Below are positions 54,175-63,080 of a stretch of DNA of 64,000 nt, in pieces. Within the stretch, counting starts at the first letter, position 1. Every line of letters begins with the position of its first letter. Position numbers and translations under genes: made by a program. The DNA comes from Knufia peltigerae (taxonomy: Eukaryota > Ascomycota > Eurotiomycetes > Chaetothyriales > Trichomeriaceae): assembly GCA_030247855.1 (NCBI GenBank), contig JAPDRN010000053.1, positions 1 to 64,000 on the forward strand, read 5' to 3'. Under the pieces are notes generated by a model. It did no database searches. It worked only from the letters and a program-made list of their open reading frames with translations, and was not told the DNA's origin.

Positions 54175-54239
54175 TGGAGTAGCTGGGACGAGAACCCAGA
54201 ACCTTTTCCAAGTGCTCTGAACACTTGATGCTAAGGAAA
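54175..54239 (-). pseudogene. Truncated tRNA-Ala copy (3' half only)
   Basis: The minus strand carries TTTCC-TTAGCA, an 18-nt intron with one substitution relative to copy 1, GGAAA, AGGTT, a T-arm CTGGG-TTCTCGT-CCCAG, acceptor strand CTACTCC and A73. The T-arm is uninterrupted. I found no acceptor 5' strand or D-arm in the following few hundred bases, so the A box is missing and it should be inactive. The T-loop also departs from the consensus TTCGATT. Confidence 0.8.
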
Positions 54240-54840
54240 TGCTTAGTATTTCTAAAGCACAAAAAGAATACAGTCGGCACGATGGGTGAGCTCGCTCGTT
54301 GGTCCAAGAGACAATGACGGTCAGAATCTGGCGATGCAGGATACAATACTTGTGCGAAGATAGGACGTATGAGAGTGAGAGTGTAGTGTCTACTGAACAG
54401 TCAATCGCAGTGGCTATTTTGATCAAGCAGCACATTTGATCAGGTCCACTGGGCGCATGTCGGTCTGCTTTCATGGTTCGTTCTTTTACTGTAGTTGACA
54501 CTCCCACATATCTTGGACATTGTACTACTCGTATTGCGTCCTGCGCTGACGTTCAGATGCCTTGTTCGACTTGCTGACTCGGCAGTTATAGCGGAGTGAT
54601 GCCCCCGGCCTTGGATATTGTTCGTCGTGCCTCTGTACTTTCCGCTTCATCAAAGATGGGTCAAACAGGGAACCAAGGGTCAATGATGAATTTCTTTTGG
54701 TCATTAGAACCTGTGTATATATTTTCCTGCCACCCTTCCTACGGTCATGCTGCAGCCGTGGTCTGGGCTATGCTCCGCCGCGCTTGTTCTGACATTTCAT
54801 GCTATTTTACAGTAATGAGTGCATCACACCCAAGAACCAC
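54240..54840. other. Intergenic region
   Basis: About 600 bp with no gene recognised. I searched it for the missing tRNA 5' half without success. Confidence 0.4.
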
Positions 54841-55151
54841 TTATTTGTTCATCTCGGCCGCTTTTGCCTTTAACTCGTCTTTCGATTTCGCTTCTGGCAA
54901 GTCTGCAGTGACACCGTCAGTGTGGGTTATCCCATGCAAGTGCCCTTTTGGGGGGGGGGGGGATGTGCATGCATACTGTCGGAAAGTTGAGGACCGTGGC
55001 CCTTGTGGTCTTGAGCCGAAGCGGCCTGCTTGACGGGTTGCTCATTCTCCTTGTGCAAAGGGGCATCAGAAGCGGTTGAGTCGGAAGATTCTTTGGCCAC
55101 CTTGTCAAAGATGTGGGAGGGAGCGGTCTCTTCTGCCGGGTGTTGAGGCAT
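54841..55151 (-). CDS. Small hydrophilic protein of unknown function
   Basis: Two exons (55151-54977 and 54902-54841) encode 78 aa. It is charged, rich in Ala, Ser, Glu and Lys, and without hydrophobic segments: HIFDKVAKESSDSTASDAPL, then HKGHGPQLSD, ending LPEAKSKDELKAKAAEMNK, a likely helix. The intron has donor gtatgc and acceptor ctgcag and contains a run of 13 G (plus strand 54950-54962). Splicing replaces a proline-rich read-through with the helical tail, which supports the model. Such short hydrophilic proteins are common in filamentous ascomycetes and some are stress-induced; function is not known. The gene bounds the gene-poor tRNA region. Confidence 0.7.
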
Positions 55152-56170
55152 GTTGATTTGATTCGAGGGATTTGAGGAGGATTCAGTGAGAAGGAAGACG
55201 TCGCAGTCTGTTCCGGTAAAATGCGTCAGGTGTTTGTTTCAGAGATGATAAATATTCAAAACAAGTAAGATTCTCTTGACATGTCTGGGTACGAGCACAA
55301 TACATATATGGTGACGACGATGATGATGATGGGGTTTGAGCATTGTGTCACTCTTTTGCTATGACGTTTGTGAAATGCAAAGACCTCGTTCGTATCGAGT
55401 GCGGGGGGAAAACGCAGCAATGACGAACTTGGAGACGGAAAGCAACTGTTTAGCCACAAGTAATTTAAGTTATTGTAGGTGCTTGGTGAGCCTGATTAAA
55501 AAAGGAGTGACTGGGGGTAGCCTAAACTGTTTATTTTGTTTGACCTAAGATGCCTATTCGCAGCTGAGACCGGGAGGAAATGCCTACTGTTCGTCCCTCT
55601 GTTCGTCCCTAGAGGTGCCCAAAGTCGAGCTCCTTGTAATCGGGATGAGGATATCAAATCGACATCTAAGGGATCGATTCAGTACGACAGTCGCATCGTA
55701 ATATTGTACTTGTCCTCCGTATGTAAAGCATAAATACCGAGGAAGATACTCTCTGTAAAGTGCAAATACCTCGAGTCGCCACCTATTGAGTGGCATTCTT
55801 GGGAGGCGTAGAAGGTCATACATGTACGGAGTACAATAGGTAAAGAGCGGAAGCAGCCTGGTAAGCCACGCGGCAAGTGGAAATTCCAAGCACCCATCAA
55901 AGGTCACCGAACCCGTAGTGGCTGAGCCTTCATTAAATACCTAAATTCCTGGGCAATCACAGCCGCCCGCAGCTCGGCCACCGGAAGTGCCCAACTCAAC
56001 GCTAAGCTAATAAGTGAGTCCTTTGGAGTGACAGGGTCCTTGATTATTACTTTGTGAGAGTCAGGGCTGCGCGACTTCAACTTGCTACTTTCAACACTTT
56101 GGAGGTCTTGTATCAACAGCCATACCATACCAACTACGTATCCTTCCTCCACCTCTTTTTTTTTTTCATA
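55152..56170. promoter_or_regulatory. Divergent promoter region of small protein and WASP genes
   Basis: About 1 kb. A TACGGAGTA motif lies at 55825-55833. A pyrimidine-rich stretch with T11 directly precedes the WASP start. No other gene recognised. Confidence 0.4.
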
Positions 56171-58210
56171 ATGCCATCGATCCTCTCCGATGCTGACAAA
56201 GAAACCGTGAAACGGACCGTCCCCAAGGCTGCCAACAAGATCCAAGCTGTCGCGGTCGCTCGACTCTACGTCGCTTATCCCCATCGAAACCGATGGACCT
56301 ATACCGGTCTACAAGGCGCCGCCGTCCTTTGCAATGATCTTGTCGGAAACACCTTTTGGATCAAATTGGTGGATGTCTCCCCCGCGAATCGGGGTGTGAT
56401 ATGGGATCAGGAGATCTACGACACCTTTCAATACAATCAAGATCGAACCTTTTTCCATTCCTTCGAACTCGAACAATGTCTGGCCGGACTGTCGTTTGTC
56501 GACGAGAAGGAGGCGAGGACCTTCAAGAAGAAGATGGACGAGCGGGAGAAGAATGCAAGCAAGCAGACGAAAGCACAACCCTTTGCCTCGAGTGCTGGAG
56601 GAGGCCAGGTCCATATCTCTGGGTCATCGCATAAACACCACAGTCGGGTCGGCAACTTCTTGCGAGGGCACAGGCACAGTTCCAACCCTATACCACAGGC
56701 GGCCCAGCCTCAATCCATCATTCCTCAGCCGATGTACAGTCCTGCTCCCGCGAGCAGCAGCCGCCCGCAGAGCAGTGCCGGCGCCGGAGGTATCGATTTG
56801 GCCGATCCCACCTGGCGGCCCATCCTGGACGAGCTGCTCCAGATGGGCATCACCGAGGACCAGATTGCAGCCAATGCCGACTTTATCAAGAAATATGTCC
56901 AACAGAAACAGGCCGAGGAGATGGCCAACGGAATTGCCCAGGCTTTACCGTCCGTCTCCGAAACAAGGTCGCGCGCGCCTCCTCCACCACCGCCGCCCTC
57001 GGCACCACCATCACGCATAAGTCCAGAGAATACGGGTGCCTCATCTTCTAGCAAACGCGGCCCTCCTCCGGCCCCACCGCCGTCCAGAAGGCCCGTCGGT
57101 GGCAGAGCGCCATCGCCTCCACGGTCACCATCACCTCCACCAAGGACGCCCTCTCCGGTCGCCAGCCCTCAACCCAGGTTCCGTGCACCTCCACCTATTG
57201 CAGACGCAGGCAAATATGCCGTCAAGGAAGGTCCAGAAGTATACACCCCAAGACGAGCTCGAGCCTCTTCGGGCTCTGTAGCAAACCCAGGCCCTCCACC
57301 GCCTCCCCGCCCGCCCAAGACGCCGATCGATGAAGAGCCACAGGGGATGTTTAGAGTACCTCCTCCCTTCATGGGCGATCGCAAATCTTCCGCTCCTCCA
57401 CCACCGCCGAGCCGTGGTCCAGTGCCTCCGCCTCCACCAAGTAGGGATACATCGATGCCGCAGTCGATGCCACCTCCGCTGCCCCCCAAAGCGCCAGGAC
57501 CCGCACCATCCCCGGCGTTTATCCCTCCACCACCTCCTCCGCCCCCAGCTCGCGGTGGTGCGCCGCCCCTACCACCTCCGAACACACGAGCTGTGCCTCC
57601 TCCGCCATCCTCGGCGGGACCCCCTCCCCCACCTCCAATGCCATCGTCCTCTGGTCCTCCTCCTCCGCCGCCCATGCCCTCGTCGTCCGGACCGCCTCCT
57701 CCTCCTCCACCACCACCCATGCCGTCGTCTGGTGGTCCGCCACCTCCTCCGCCGCCGATGCCAGGTGCAAGTTCAGGCCCGCCTCCACCATCTCTTCCAT
57801 CTGGCGGCGGCGGCGGCGGCGGCGGCGACGGACGGGATTCACTGCTCGCAGCGATTCGAGGTTCCGGTGGAAGTGGAGGCGGTGGCCTACGCAAAGTTAA
57901 GGACAACGAGAAACGAGACCGTTCTTCCGCCATGGTTCCAGGCTCCGAATCGGCCGCTCCACCTCCACCGGGAGCTGGTCCAGGAAGTCCAGTTGGTGCA
58001 GGTGATGGTGGCCAGGGTGGCCTTGCCGGTGCACTTGCGGCGGCCCTTAGTCAGAGGAAGAAGAAAGTCAGCGGTAGTGGTAAGTTGCCTGTCCGATTTT
58101 TTTTGTCCTGGATACAGTTTATTGCTTTTGTATGTATACACGATATGAGATCTTCGCTGACATTTTCACTTTGCATAGACGATGAAAAGGAGGACGACGA
58201 CGACTGGTGA
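56171..58210 (+). CDS. las17: WASP/Las17 actin nucleation-promoting factor
   Basis: Two exons (56171-58079 and 58179-58210) encode 646 aa. The N-terminal WH1/EVH1 domain (about 10-125) shows ARLYVAYPHRNRWTYTGLQG, KLVDVSPANRGVIWDQEIYD and FHSFELEQCLAGLSFVDE. A long central region is made of poly-proline SH3/profilin-binding runs. A WH2 actin-binding segment follows (GRDSLLAAIRGSGGSGGGGL then RKV), then a connector (GGLAGALAAALSQRKKKV). The last exon adds the acidic Arp2/3-binding tail DDEKEDDDDW with its terminal Trp. The final intron (99 nt) is stop-free and in frame, so retention would insert 33 hydrophobic residues before the acidic tail. WASP activates Arp2/3 at endocytic actin patches. 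The reading frame has an upstream extension, but MPSILSDADK is the standard start. Confidence 0.97.
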   Translation: MPSILSDADKETVKRTVPKAANKIQAVAVARLYVAYPHRNRWTYTGLQGAAVLCNDLVGNTFWIKLVDVSPANRGVIWDQEIYDTFQYNQDRTFFHSFELEQCLAGLSFVDEKEARTFKKKMDEREKNASKQTKAQPFASSAGGGQVHISGSSHKHHSRVGNFLRGHRHSSNPIPQAAQPQSIIPQPMYSPAPASSSRPQSSAGAGGIDLADPTWRPILDELLQMGITEDQIAANADFIKKYVQQKQAEEMANGIAQALPSVSETRSRAPPPPPPPSAPPSRISPENTGASSSSKRGPPPAPPPSRRPVGGRAPSPPRSPSPPPRTPSPVASPQPRFRAPPPIADAGKYAVKEGPEVYTPRRARASSGSVANPGPPPPPRPPKTPIDEEPQGMFRVPPPFMGDRKSSAPPPPPSRGPVPPPPPSRDTSMPQSMPPPLPPKAPGPAPSPAFIPPPPPPPPARGGAPPLPPPNTRAVPPPPSSAGPPPPPPMPSSSGPPPPPPMPSSSGPPPPPPPPPMPSSGGPPPPPPPMPGASSGPPPPSLPSGGGGGGGGDGRDSLLAAIRGSGGSGGGGLRKVKDNEKRDRSSAMVPGSESAAPPPPGAGPGSPVGAGDGGQGGLAGALAAALSQRKKKVSGSGKLPVRFFLSWIQFIAFVCIHDMRSSLTFSLCIDDEKEDDDDW

Positions 58211-59459
58211 ACCGTTGGACGAGAACGAGGACGGGGACAAGATGACTTTGACGGTGCGAAAGTGCGATGGGTTTTTGGGATCATACCCACCACCTTATAA
58301 AGCTGGCACACGTGTCGAGGATCTTCTGGCTCCGCTCCATTGCACGAAGCGTGGACCTTTTCAACTCGGCCTACTTTTCCAATGTGACTCGGGGGATGTT
58401 CGTCGTACAGAGACAGAGAGGGAAAGAGGAAAGGAGGGCCCGGGTACGACGCGGAAAAACACGAATGCCAAGTTGTCTCTGCCCCCCTGGACGTCCAAAG
58501 CAGGTATGGGCAAACACACCATTACCAGGCAAATCCAACACTGGGGGTAGTGTGGGATGAACGACAACGCGCGGCAGGGTTGCCAGACCCAAACCAAACC
58601 GGTTTTTACACTTTGCGTGGTCGATGCGTGGACTTGGGTACCATGGTACCTGTGGTGATGGTATCGTGGGGTTGTTTGCGTTGTTGGGTACCTAGGTAAG
58701 GTAATTAGGTGGTTTGTTGTTGTTGTGGCACCTAGCTAGGTACCCCCAAAAACAGAGGTAAAGCATCTCAGCGAGCGTTGTTGAAAAAACAGACGAACAA
58801 AAAAGCAGAGCGACCGGTCAGTCTAATATACAATGCCTGATACAAGATATTCCCAGTATCCCATTACCCTTACCTAGGCATACAAGAGTTTCTTCCGCTT
58901 TTTATTTTGTAGAAGGATAATTCAAGGGAAATGTGTACTCCGTAAATGCCTTTGTTTCACTGTACTAGATATATATCTACCGTCAACGGGTGCCGAGTAT
59001 GTAAAAGCCTCTGATAAAGAGAGCGGGGTGAAAGAGAGAGTCTCGAGTGGCGATATAGACAACGCCAGCAAGACTTTTGCATCAAGTTGGTGGTGGTGGT
59101 ACATCTATGTACATGTGTGAGTACACAGTCTGTGTATGGGAGCGAGTCAAATGGTGCTCCGTATCTGACCTGCCTTTTGATGGCAAAGACATGACTCTTT
59201 GGAATTAAAAAAAATGTACAAGAGTCCAAATGCTAGCCCCCTTTCCATAGAACCCCATCATCTCGTCACAAAAACGCTAAAAACGCTCAAGAGGGGAGAA
59301 AAAGTGCATCGAATGTACAAGAGCAGGGGATGGAGGAATCACTCGTTTGCCATTCGCCGTTCTCGTGTCGTGTGAGTATTCGTCCCGTGGGCAAGGATCC
59401 TCAGATGTCAGAAGAACGCCTCTTGTGTACGAAGTACGAAAGAAAGGACCAACAGAGGT
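58211..59459. other. Convergent intergenic region with palindromic GGTACC/CCTAGG motifs
   Basis: About 1.25 kb between WASP and MRS2 3' ends. It contains the perfect palindrome GGTACCATGGTACC (near 58637), several ACCTAGGTA/ACCTAGCTAGGTACC-like sites between 58680 and 58745, and a TACGGAGTA motif at 58936-58944. No gene recognised. Confidence 0.45.
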
Positions 59460-61238
59460 CTATTTCTTTCCGGGTGTGTGGTGAGTCGTGGGATGGTGAT
59501 GATCCTTCGTCATTAAACCTTTCTGCTTCTTCGAATCTTCCCTCCATTTTGCCTCGACGTCTTCCACATCATCCTGAATCGTCATTTGAGGCTCATGGCT
59601 CGTGCCGGTGGTGTCGGCGGCATCTCCGGATCCGAAAGGGTTCGTCCCTGTAGCATGTAGCCGGTGTGCGCCCAGTCCTTCCATGCCTGGCCAGTAGACG
59701 GGACCGGATTGTTTGCCACCGAGGTTGATGCCACCCCCTTTCAACCTGCCGGCGCGATGGGCTTGACTTTCGAAGGCTTCGTTATGCCAATTGCCACGAC
59801 TACCAATGCGAGCACGATGGCCCATCGTGTCCAATCCTTCGCCCCACATGCGGACTTTCTGCACCTTTTGGAGCTTGCGCATTCCATAGACGCAAATGAC
59901 AGCGGACAGGGCAAAGCACACCACACTGACTGTCCCGAACCCCCAGTCGGTCTCTTCAATGAAGTTGTTCAGGTTCATGCCATAGAGTCCAGCAATCAGT
60001 GTACCACCGGCCAACCCCAGAGTGCCGACGCTGAACTTGATCTCGAGCAGCATGAGCTGATTACGATTTGCATCGAGGATCGCTTTGACAACCTCTTCTG
60101 TATTGCGGATGTTGTTGATCAAATTACCAGAAATCTCGACAATCTCGTCACAGATTTTATGGTAAGATTCCAACAGCATTTCCACTTCTTGATGGTCATG
60201 CTCCGGCCGAGAAGTCTTGGAAGCTTTCCGCTCCGTCAAGTACATAGCCGAGAGATCGTCATCTGCTTCCAGAAGATCATCAATTGCATCTCGCACAAGC
60301 CTGGCCTTTTGCTCAAAAGTACCCAGCTTTTTGGAATGAATGAGCAAGTGTCTCAGTTTATCTCGATCGATGTCTTCTTCAAGCTCGCGTAGAATATGAA
60401 CCACGGGATCACGGACCAGAGCGAACTCAGCTTCGAGGCCCGAAGTGACGGATATGAGCACCGCTTCCAGAGCTCTGAACTCGTAGGGAAGGTACGTAGA
60501 CCCATTTCTGGGATCCGCCTTTTGTCTCAATTTGCCTTCCAGGTCATACATGAACAACGACTGGGTATATGAGTCTGTGCTGCCATATGCGTCGAAGACA
60601 AGAACACGATCGGACTGGATCAAGACTCGAAGATGTAGAAGGTTTATGAGTATTGCGGTAGGGCGAACAAGGATGTGTGGGAGGACGGACGAGTCAATCT
60701 TGCGAAGATCGCGAGGCAAGAGGCCGTATTTTGCGATTAGCTCAGATTTCCTGAATTCTCCCGCGACCATAGTGACAGAACCATTCGCATCGAATTCGGT
60801 GCATCGCAGTTTCAGATCTGCCCCGGTTTGGTTTCTGGACAAGGCTCGTGAAAGATTGAAGAGTTGAGCTGACGTCTCGTCGTAGTTTGAACTGTTTCCT
60901 GGAGGGTCTGGTGGTAATTTCGATCTCACGGCCGCTTGCCTCCGACGGAACCAGCGTAACCAGAACCCTGGGCTGTGGCTGCCAGAGCTGGCATTTCGAG
61001 ATTGCAGAGGACCCGGGGGAGCGCATCTTGGTGCAGGTAGGGCTTTACAAGGATCGCGTTGACGCTGCCATATATCGTCAACCGAAGATGTCTGCAAGCG
61101 AGAGCATCGCGAGGAAGAGGTGGACAAGGCCCGGGAATGGGGAGGCCGTGTTGGCGCGACGGGAGTGATGAAGACTGAATTTGCCTGAGTACGCAGGAAG
61201 CGGAGCAGGTCTCGGGAAGGCGCCCAGGGCGTCTTCAT
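59460..61238 (-). CDS. mrs2: Mitochondrial inner-membrane magnesium transporter MRS2 (CorA family)
   Basis: A single-exon protein of 592 aa from ATG 61238. The N-terminal 100 residues are basic and Ser-rich (RALSTSSSRCSRLQ), a mitochondrial presequence. The core has LRCTEFDANGSVTMV and KYGLLPRDLRKIDSS, typical of MRS2, then YLPYEFRALEAVLISVTSGLE, long helices, and two C-terminal membrane helices flanking the loop. The selectivity motif GMN is present in IAGLYGMNLNNFIEE. The matrix-side C-terminal tail is long and basic (RMWGEGLDTMGHRARIG). MRS2 forms a pentameric channel importing Mg2+ into mitochondria and supports group II intron splicing. All essential motifs are intact. Confidence 0.95.
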   Translation of the reverse strand: MKTPWAPSRDLLRFLRTQANSVFITPVAPTRPPHSRALSTSSSRCSRLQTSSVDDIWQRQRDPCKALPAPRCAPPGPLQSRNASSGSHSPGFWLRWFRRRQAAVRSKLPPDPPGNSSNYDETSAQLFNLSRALSRNQTGADLKLRCTEFDANGSVTMVAGEFRKSELIAKYGLLPRDLRKIDSSVLPHILVRPTAILINLLHLRVLIQSDRVLVFDAYGSTDSYTQSLFMYDLEGKLRQKADPRNGSTYLPYEFRALEAVLISVTSGLEAEFALVRDPVVHILRELEEDIDRDKLRHLLIHSKKLGTFEQKARLVRDAIDDLLEADDDLSAMYLTERKASKTSRPEHDHQEVEMLLESYHKICDEIVEISGNLINNIRNTEEVVKAILDANRNQLMLLEIKFSVGTLGLAGGTLIAGLYGMNLNNFIEETDWGFGTVSVVCFALSAVICVYGMRKLQKVQKVRMWGEGLDTMGHRARIGSRGNWHNEAFESQAHRAGRLKGGGINLGGKQSGPVYWPGMEGLGAHRLHATGTNPFGSGDAADTTGTSHEPQMTIQDDVEDVEAKWREDSKKQKGLMTKDHHHPTTHHTPGKK

Positions 61239-63080
61239 TGCCTGCTGCAGGCCTGTGGAATGAAGCACAGTACTGCAAGTCAAACACAGTGCAGTACAGA
61301 GAGGAAAGGTCAGAACAAGGTGGAATTTGCGCGTGCGGTTTGAGATTCTTCAACTTTTGTCACCGATGCGAAAACGGAAAATGTCGCTGACCGGATTAAT
61401 GGCAACCCACGTGACTCGGGTTATCGTTATCAGTGGATCTGTTCTCGTATTGAGCCTTACTTCGCCCCTTCAACACGTTCATCTCACTGTATTCCTCCCA
61501 CGCTCGAACATATCTGGAACTCACATTCAAGTGTATGCTCAATAGATGCCAGTCCATCATATGTCAGTCTAACACGCACGACATACATGCCTGACAATGG
61601 TGAAGGGTAAATCAGGATCATTTGGGACTCTGGAAGTAAATGACCACCTCCCCGTATGGATTTGCAAAACAGTGTTTGCTTTTCTGTCAAGCTGGTGAGA
61701 TGAGGAAGGCAGAATCAGCTCGAACAGCGACAGCCACCTCATCAATGGCAAAGTCTTACGTGTATCGCCGATTGTACTAAACGAAGCACCAGCTTACGCG
61801 TATCTGGTCCCTGAAATCCACGCTGCGTCTAAACCTTCCATGGACTTTCACAACAGGAAGCGTTGCATTTGGTCTCGAACACGGGCAGGCGGTCCTGCCT
61901 CCCATCTAAGTGGCAGAATGCTTCATTTTCTTTGACCGGGCACTTTCTACTGCTTCCAACGTCACTTGCTCAGGACGACAAGACAAGCCCCTTGTGCTGA
62001 CCCTATATGTTGGAGGTGGACAGCGGATGGTTATCCTCCGGCATCCAATATTCCACTCAACTATACAAGATTGATCACAAAAGACCACGTGTGTCCATCA
62101 GGCATCGCCTGGCCTATAACGATGCAGGTGCGGTTCGCCTCAGTGCTTCCCGATCTCAGGTAGGGTTTGTCCAGGACACCACGAGTGTTAGACAGGGAAT
62201 GAAGGTGTGAAATAATGCCGGTGACTAAACACGAGTCTTGTCAATCCTTCATCCCTGCCCTCATCACTCTGCACTTCTCCAGATACGTTCTCGAATTACA
62301 GGCGACGATGCGAACCTCGGATCATCGTATGGCTGCAATGGAGTGCACCCCTTGTGCATACACAAACTATTGTATAAACGCTTGGGAAATTCCCACCTCT
62401 CCCTTCGGTCATTATTCTGACACCCCAAATCCCCAGACTATGGCAGGGCAGGGGCTTTGTGGAGCTGAAGAATTGCCAACGTTGATACGTCTATATCCAT
62501 TGTCTGGAAATGGTCTAGCTCATTGTGCATCCACGCTTGTTGTGACTTCTGCCACGCATTTTCCAATATCAGATTAGTTTCTACCCAATCATGCACAGGA
62601 GCAACTATCAATCTCAACCAGACTTGCAGGACCCTCCGAACATGGGGTTGTTCAAGGAGGTCCCATATGCATTCAAAACGACTCTAGTTGGTCAGACTTC
62701 AGACCCCGGCATTTGCTACTTACCCTGCCACCGGGGATCTTATTGCACGGGACACAAGTGCCCGCCTTACAACCCTCACCTACCATCTATGGCTACGGTC
62801 CACCTGCCCCCAACTGTGCCCGGGGAAAGCATCTGGGGATACGGAGTTGTCCCAGCCAGGTTGAACGGCAGATCTCATTCATCGCGTCTTCCCTCAATTT
62901 CGGGATTTTGTTGGCGGCAATTCGCGCCTTTGTACATTGCCGACCTCCCCGCAACAATCGGGTGCAGGTTCTATAAAGAGCTCAGATCTGGCTTCATTCG
63001 AAATCGTCTGACTTGAGACGATCACTTCGACAATTAGTCTCTGGGCTGCCAATCGAAAAGCACAACGACAATCAGACAAC
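61239..63080. promoter_or_regulatory. Long divergent intergenic region
   Basis: About 1.8 kb between MRS2 and the MFS gene, holding both promoters. Short frames occur but none shows family features. Confidence 0.4.

Larger units (their letters stand above)
54005..54239 (-). repeat. Inverted repeat copy 2: tRNA 3' half and downstream flank
   Basis: Reverse-complement match of 49452-49735. It lacks the 56-nt T-arm insertion seen in copy 1 and has several substitutions and small indels. The two copies face each other across about 4.3 kb. Confidence 0.85.

Noticed and set aside
57169..57933. Long glycine-rich open frame on the minus strand (254 codons)
   Set aside because: It is the antisense of the WASP poly-proline region; low-complexity Gly runs mirror Pro codons.
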